Of a DNA stretch of 64,000 nucleotides, positions 60,421 through 64,000 are shown one piece after another; the stretch's first letter is position 1, and the number at the start of each line of letters is the position of its first letter. Under the pieces are notes generated by a model. The model made no database searches, was not told where the DNA came from, and saw only the letters and a program-made list of their open reading frames with translations. A program made the translations under genes and the position numbers. Origin of the DNA: Gymnogyps californianus (Eukaryota; Chordata; Aves; Accipitriformes; Cathartidae); NCBI RefSeq assembly GCF_018139145.2, contig NC_059477.1, forward strand, positions 37,392,502 through 37,456,501, in the 5' to 3' direction.

Positions 60421-63400
60421 GAAGAATGCTGGGCAATCTAGTCTCCATCATTTCTAAATAACCCCATTGACCTAGAAGTTATTTCAAGTGCCTCTTCAAG
60501 TTTGCCCTCCTTGTTGGCCAAACTTTCTGAGCCAGTGCCCATCATAAAAAGTTTGTCTTGCCTTTCTTTCCCTTCACCCTGTTGGTGATCTTTCATTTCC
60601 TACCATTCCCTCTATTGTAAATTGACTATTCTCTGTGTGGTTCCTGCGATGGGTAACGGTGTTTCCCTTTTCTTTATTTCTTTGACTCTTCAGTTCCTTT
60701 CAGATCTGCCATTCAACTTCAGTTTCTTGTCTCTGCCTTTTAATTTTCCTCTCTTTCTGATCTGTTGTGGGCTGGCTGAGTGAATACTTTCTTTTAGACC
60801 GTTTGCATGATCTTTAAATTACTGTGTCCTCTAATTTATACCACTTGCTATTTGCTCTGTTGCATTATTTAATTCTCTAAAAGGTTTCAGGTAGAGTGGT
60901 TTGTGTGTACGACACACTGCAGAGCATGGCTGTGTTGCATAGTCTCCATATGCATTTCCTTTCTACTTTCTCCTTTCACTTACTGTTTTGGGAAACAGCC
61001 TTTTTCACTCCATTATTTCCAGAAGCATGGATGCATGAATGTGGTGCTCCAGGGAATGGTAGAGGTGTGAGAACTGCTGAATCACTCATGCCCTGACATA
61101 CCCTTCCTGAATGCTGCAGTGGCACAGAGCGGGACTTGGTGCACTGGTGGTGGTTATTACGGGGTACGTTACCCGCTGGTACATGAACAAATAAGGAGTT
61201 CTGTTTTCTGGTAGGGTTCCAAGAGTCAGACATTCATAAACTCCTTAAAAACAAGGTACAAAGAAAACATAACTATGCGCTAGATGCTGATGTTTGCGGA
61301 GCATGGGTGTGTGTTTATGTAGAGTTGTGCAGTTGTTCCTGATCAGATTTATTCCAAAAACATCTATTTGTTTTTTATATAGCTTCTCATTAACAGCAAT
61401 ATACATAGGCACTATTGATGTACATTTTAAATAAACAGGTAATGCAGCAAAAATTCACCATGATCAATACTTTTTTTTCCTAAGTTTTAATGATGTACCT
61501 ATAAATGTTCAGACGTTCCTTGCTTGCTACAGCATGACCTGAACAGTGGAAGTCAGTAGAAGACTTTCCATTGATTCATGTGGATTTGTACAGGTCCAGG
61601 TAAAGCATTTAACCTCAAAATACAAGCCAATGATAGAAATGTAGGAATCTGAAAATACATATTCCCTGCTCTGAAAGAAAGGAATGGAAATGCAGAAGAA
61701 AGATACTCAGAACTACAGAGACACCAGCTACCCCACAAGGTAGTGCCTCGCAAGCACTTCCCTCTTATCTTTTGACTCAGGGGATAGTATACGTGGACTC
61801 TGATGTTTAAAGTAGGTTGGGTAGAATTTAACTTTTGGCTCAAGGGAGCCTTTAGTTTATTAAATATGGATGTTCTCGCTGGGGAGCGGTCGCAGGTAGA
61901 AGCACGCTTTCTCTCTGCAGCACATCACTTTTCTTGAACATATGCATTTGGGAAAGAAAACTCGGCTCTTCTGTGCCTAAATCTTTCCTGTCTGGATCCA
62001 CCTATAAGAAATATCAATAAAAACTGTCAGATTGTAACAATTGCAGGATTTCCAAGTGTGCGGCGGTGTGATTGTAGCTGCCTTCAAATCTGTGAATTCA
62101 GCTGCCTTGTCACAAGGCTGGCCTCTCAGCAGTACTGCTAGGAGGTCTGCATTACCTGTAATTATACAGAGAAAATTGCTCAAGTTAATGCCGCGTCTAA
62201 ACGCAGTGCTAACATCTGCCTGTCTTGGCAGTAAGACAGCTACCACAAATATGCGATGCAACAGGCTGTCAAATATCCTGGCTTCTGCAGCAACTTGCTC
62301 TTCTAAGAAAAATTTTCCAGCTCCAGTTACTAATCAGGCTGTGGGTAATCCTTCCGAGCTCTGAAGCTATGGGATCTATCACTCATCCATCAGCGTCTGT
62401 CCTGCTCTCCCGACGAGCATCCGTTTCTGTCTGGATGCTGCTGAGGAGGAATCAGACCTGCTGCTGAGCGGACTCGGGGGAGAGTGACAGTCTCATCCTA
62501 ACGAAACAATCAGGTTATGAGCTGGTTTGCATTTCAGTTCCTGCTTTTGCAGGAACCTAAAACTGGACTGTTTCTTGCTGTGACCACGGGAAGCCCCAGG
62601 AGCAGTTTGCAGTTCTCTCTGCTTCCAGCCTTTGGTGTAGTCTCATGGAAGCGTGTTTCAGAAAACATAACTTTCAACTGCCTGACACTTCCCAGACTTT
62701 TCTATTTCTTGTCTATAGTGCTATCAATCAAATTGTTCTTGTCGGCTAACCGGTTTTAAATCTCGTGTGGAAAAATTGTCGGTCCAAGATCATACTCTGT
62801 AAGGACAAACGTGTGACTGCTCTGCCATGCTAATTCATTCTTGCTTAAGACATGAAAATAAACTGATAGAATATCAATTTGAAGTTTTTAGACCTTGAAA
62901 TGATTTAAAATCTCTTAAAAGAAAGACTAGGGCTGAGACTTTGTCTCCGAGGCATCATTTTTAACTTAGCAGTAAGCTCTGATGGTCTTTTCTTTAAATT
63001 GCCTATTGCACAGATGCCTACAAAGAAAGTGCTTCTTTGGGACTGTTTGTGTTTAGTACTGGCATTTATTTCATTTCATGTGACAGACGACTTGGCTTCT
63101 GGATCTAGTAATCACTCGCTCATATCCCACGGGGGCAGGTTTTTGACCTACTGAAATGCTGTGGTTCGGCTTGGGAGCACAGGCTGGATGGGCAGAGGAC
63201 CACGGCAGTCGCAGGCTCACTCCGGAGCCCCGTGTCCCCCAAGCCCGGATGGCTCCTGGTGCACCTCTGTGTGGGCTTCGTTTGGCGTTTCAATCAGCTG
63301 AGAGGAGTGGGAGCAGCAGGCTGCCTGGGCTCTGTTAGCGAAAGCTGATGTTTATGTTGTCCGTGCTGTTTCAGTGAGGCTGCCTGCGGGCTGCAGGACA

Positions 63401-64000
63401 ATTTGATACGGACTTAAATAGTGCAGCTCCTGCACTGCCGCTGGACCCCCGGAGGTCTCAGCGTCAGCCGCCCCCGCACAGCCCTCCGTGTCTATAGGAT
63501 GTGTATGCGCTGTATGCCCATGTTACTGAATTTTTATCATTTAACTATTTTTTCCGTGGTGAAATCTACTTTGAGTTATTGATGGTGTTCATGGAGATCG
63601 GGTCCCACCTGATAAAGGCCAGCTGGCTGCATGCTGCCTGGCATGCCTTCTGCATGTCATCCTTAGGCTTCACTAAAGACAGTGCCACCCAATTAAGATG
63701 TAAATGTCTGAAAGCCTTTCATATCTGTTGTGATTGATATTCCATAATTGTGGGGTTTCTTACCAGATTTCAGGTTAAGCTTCGTAGATCTTTTTATTTT
63801 TTTATTATCCTAAGGCTTTGATCATGAGACACACTTATGAAATCCAGAGGATTGCTGGATGAAGCTGAATGAACTCAGCTTTATTCTTCAGCATAGTCGT
63901 GCTTTTCATTCACTCACAAATAAATGCCTGATTTCTGCTTGAGGGATTTTTTTTTTTTTTTAAAGATGGGGAAATCGAAGAATTGAATGCAACCTTACAT
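60421..64000 (+). other. THSD7B: Intron to the window end, no exon recognised
   Basis: May include a further decayed part of the CR1 copy at its start. A GC-richer patch at 63150-63480 and a T-rich run near 63947-63961 are the only visible composition changes. No TSP1 wording was found, so the next THSD7B-like exon lies beyond the window or was missed. Confidence 0.55.

Overview
The window reads as intronic vertebrate nuclear DNA, most likely from a bird. It is AT-rich, has no bacterial-style gene packing, and its few coding blocks are bounded by GT-AG splice sites. The repeat content points to a bird: two solo endogenous-retrovirus LTRs of types I know from avian genomes, plus old CR1-clade LINE pieces. 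The species cannot be fixed from the sequence.

Only one gene is supported. Three plus-strand exons (3666-3860, 8120-8383, 26542-26720) join in phase into 212 complete codons rich in cysteine and tryptophan. They encode thrombospondin type 1 (TSP1) repeats from roughly the middle of a THSD7-family type I membrane protein. Wording around the third exon, ending in the residues CPKLDLKNQ, fits THSD7B better than THSD7A from memory. Neither end of the gene is in the window: the first exon starts in phase 2, and the last ends at a phase-0 donor with no further exon found in the next 37 kb.

Layout: 1-3665 is the end of an upstream intron holding a probable MIR-like SINE. 3861-8119 is an intron with a speculative cysteine-rich open block at 7209-7472. 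8384-26541 is an 18-kb intron that carries a 12-bp inverted repeat just after the exon, two solo LTRs (10408-11540 and 16743-17334, each with a perfect 5-bp target-site duplication), a diverged tandem duplication and an old antisense CR1 fragment. 26721-64000 is part of a very long intron with simple repeats, a (GGTTG)9 tract able to form a G-quadruplex, a CR1 3' tail, decayed antisense CR1/L3 pieces near 43 kb and 59-60 kb, and a 30-bp tandem duplication.

The two LTRs share a related terminal block of about 110 bp and lie in the same orientation as the host gene, so the intact AATAAA in the first could act on the host transcript. I found no RNA genes, CRISPR arrays, second protein gene or new enzymatic system. 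The other long open frames look like chance.
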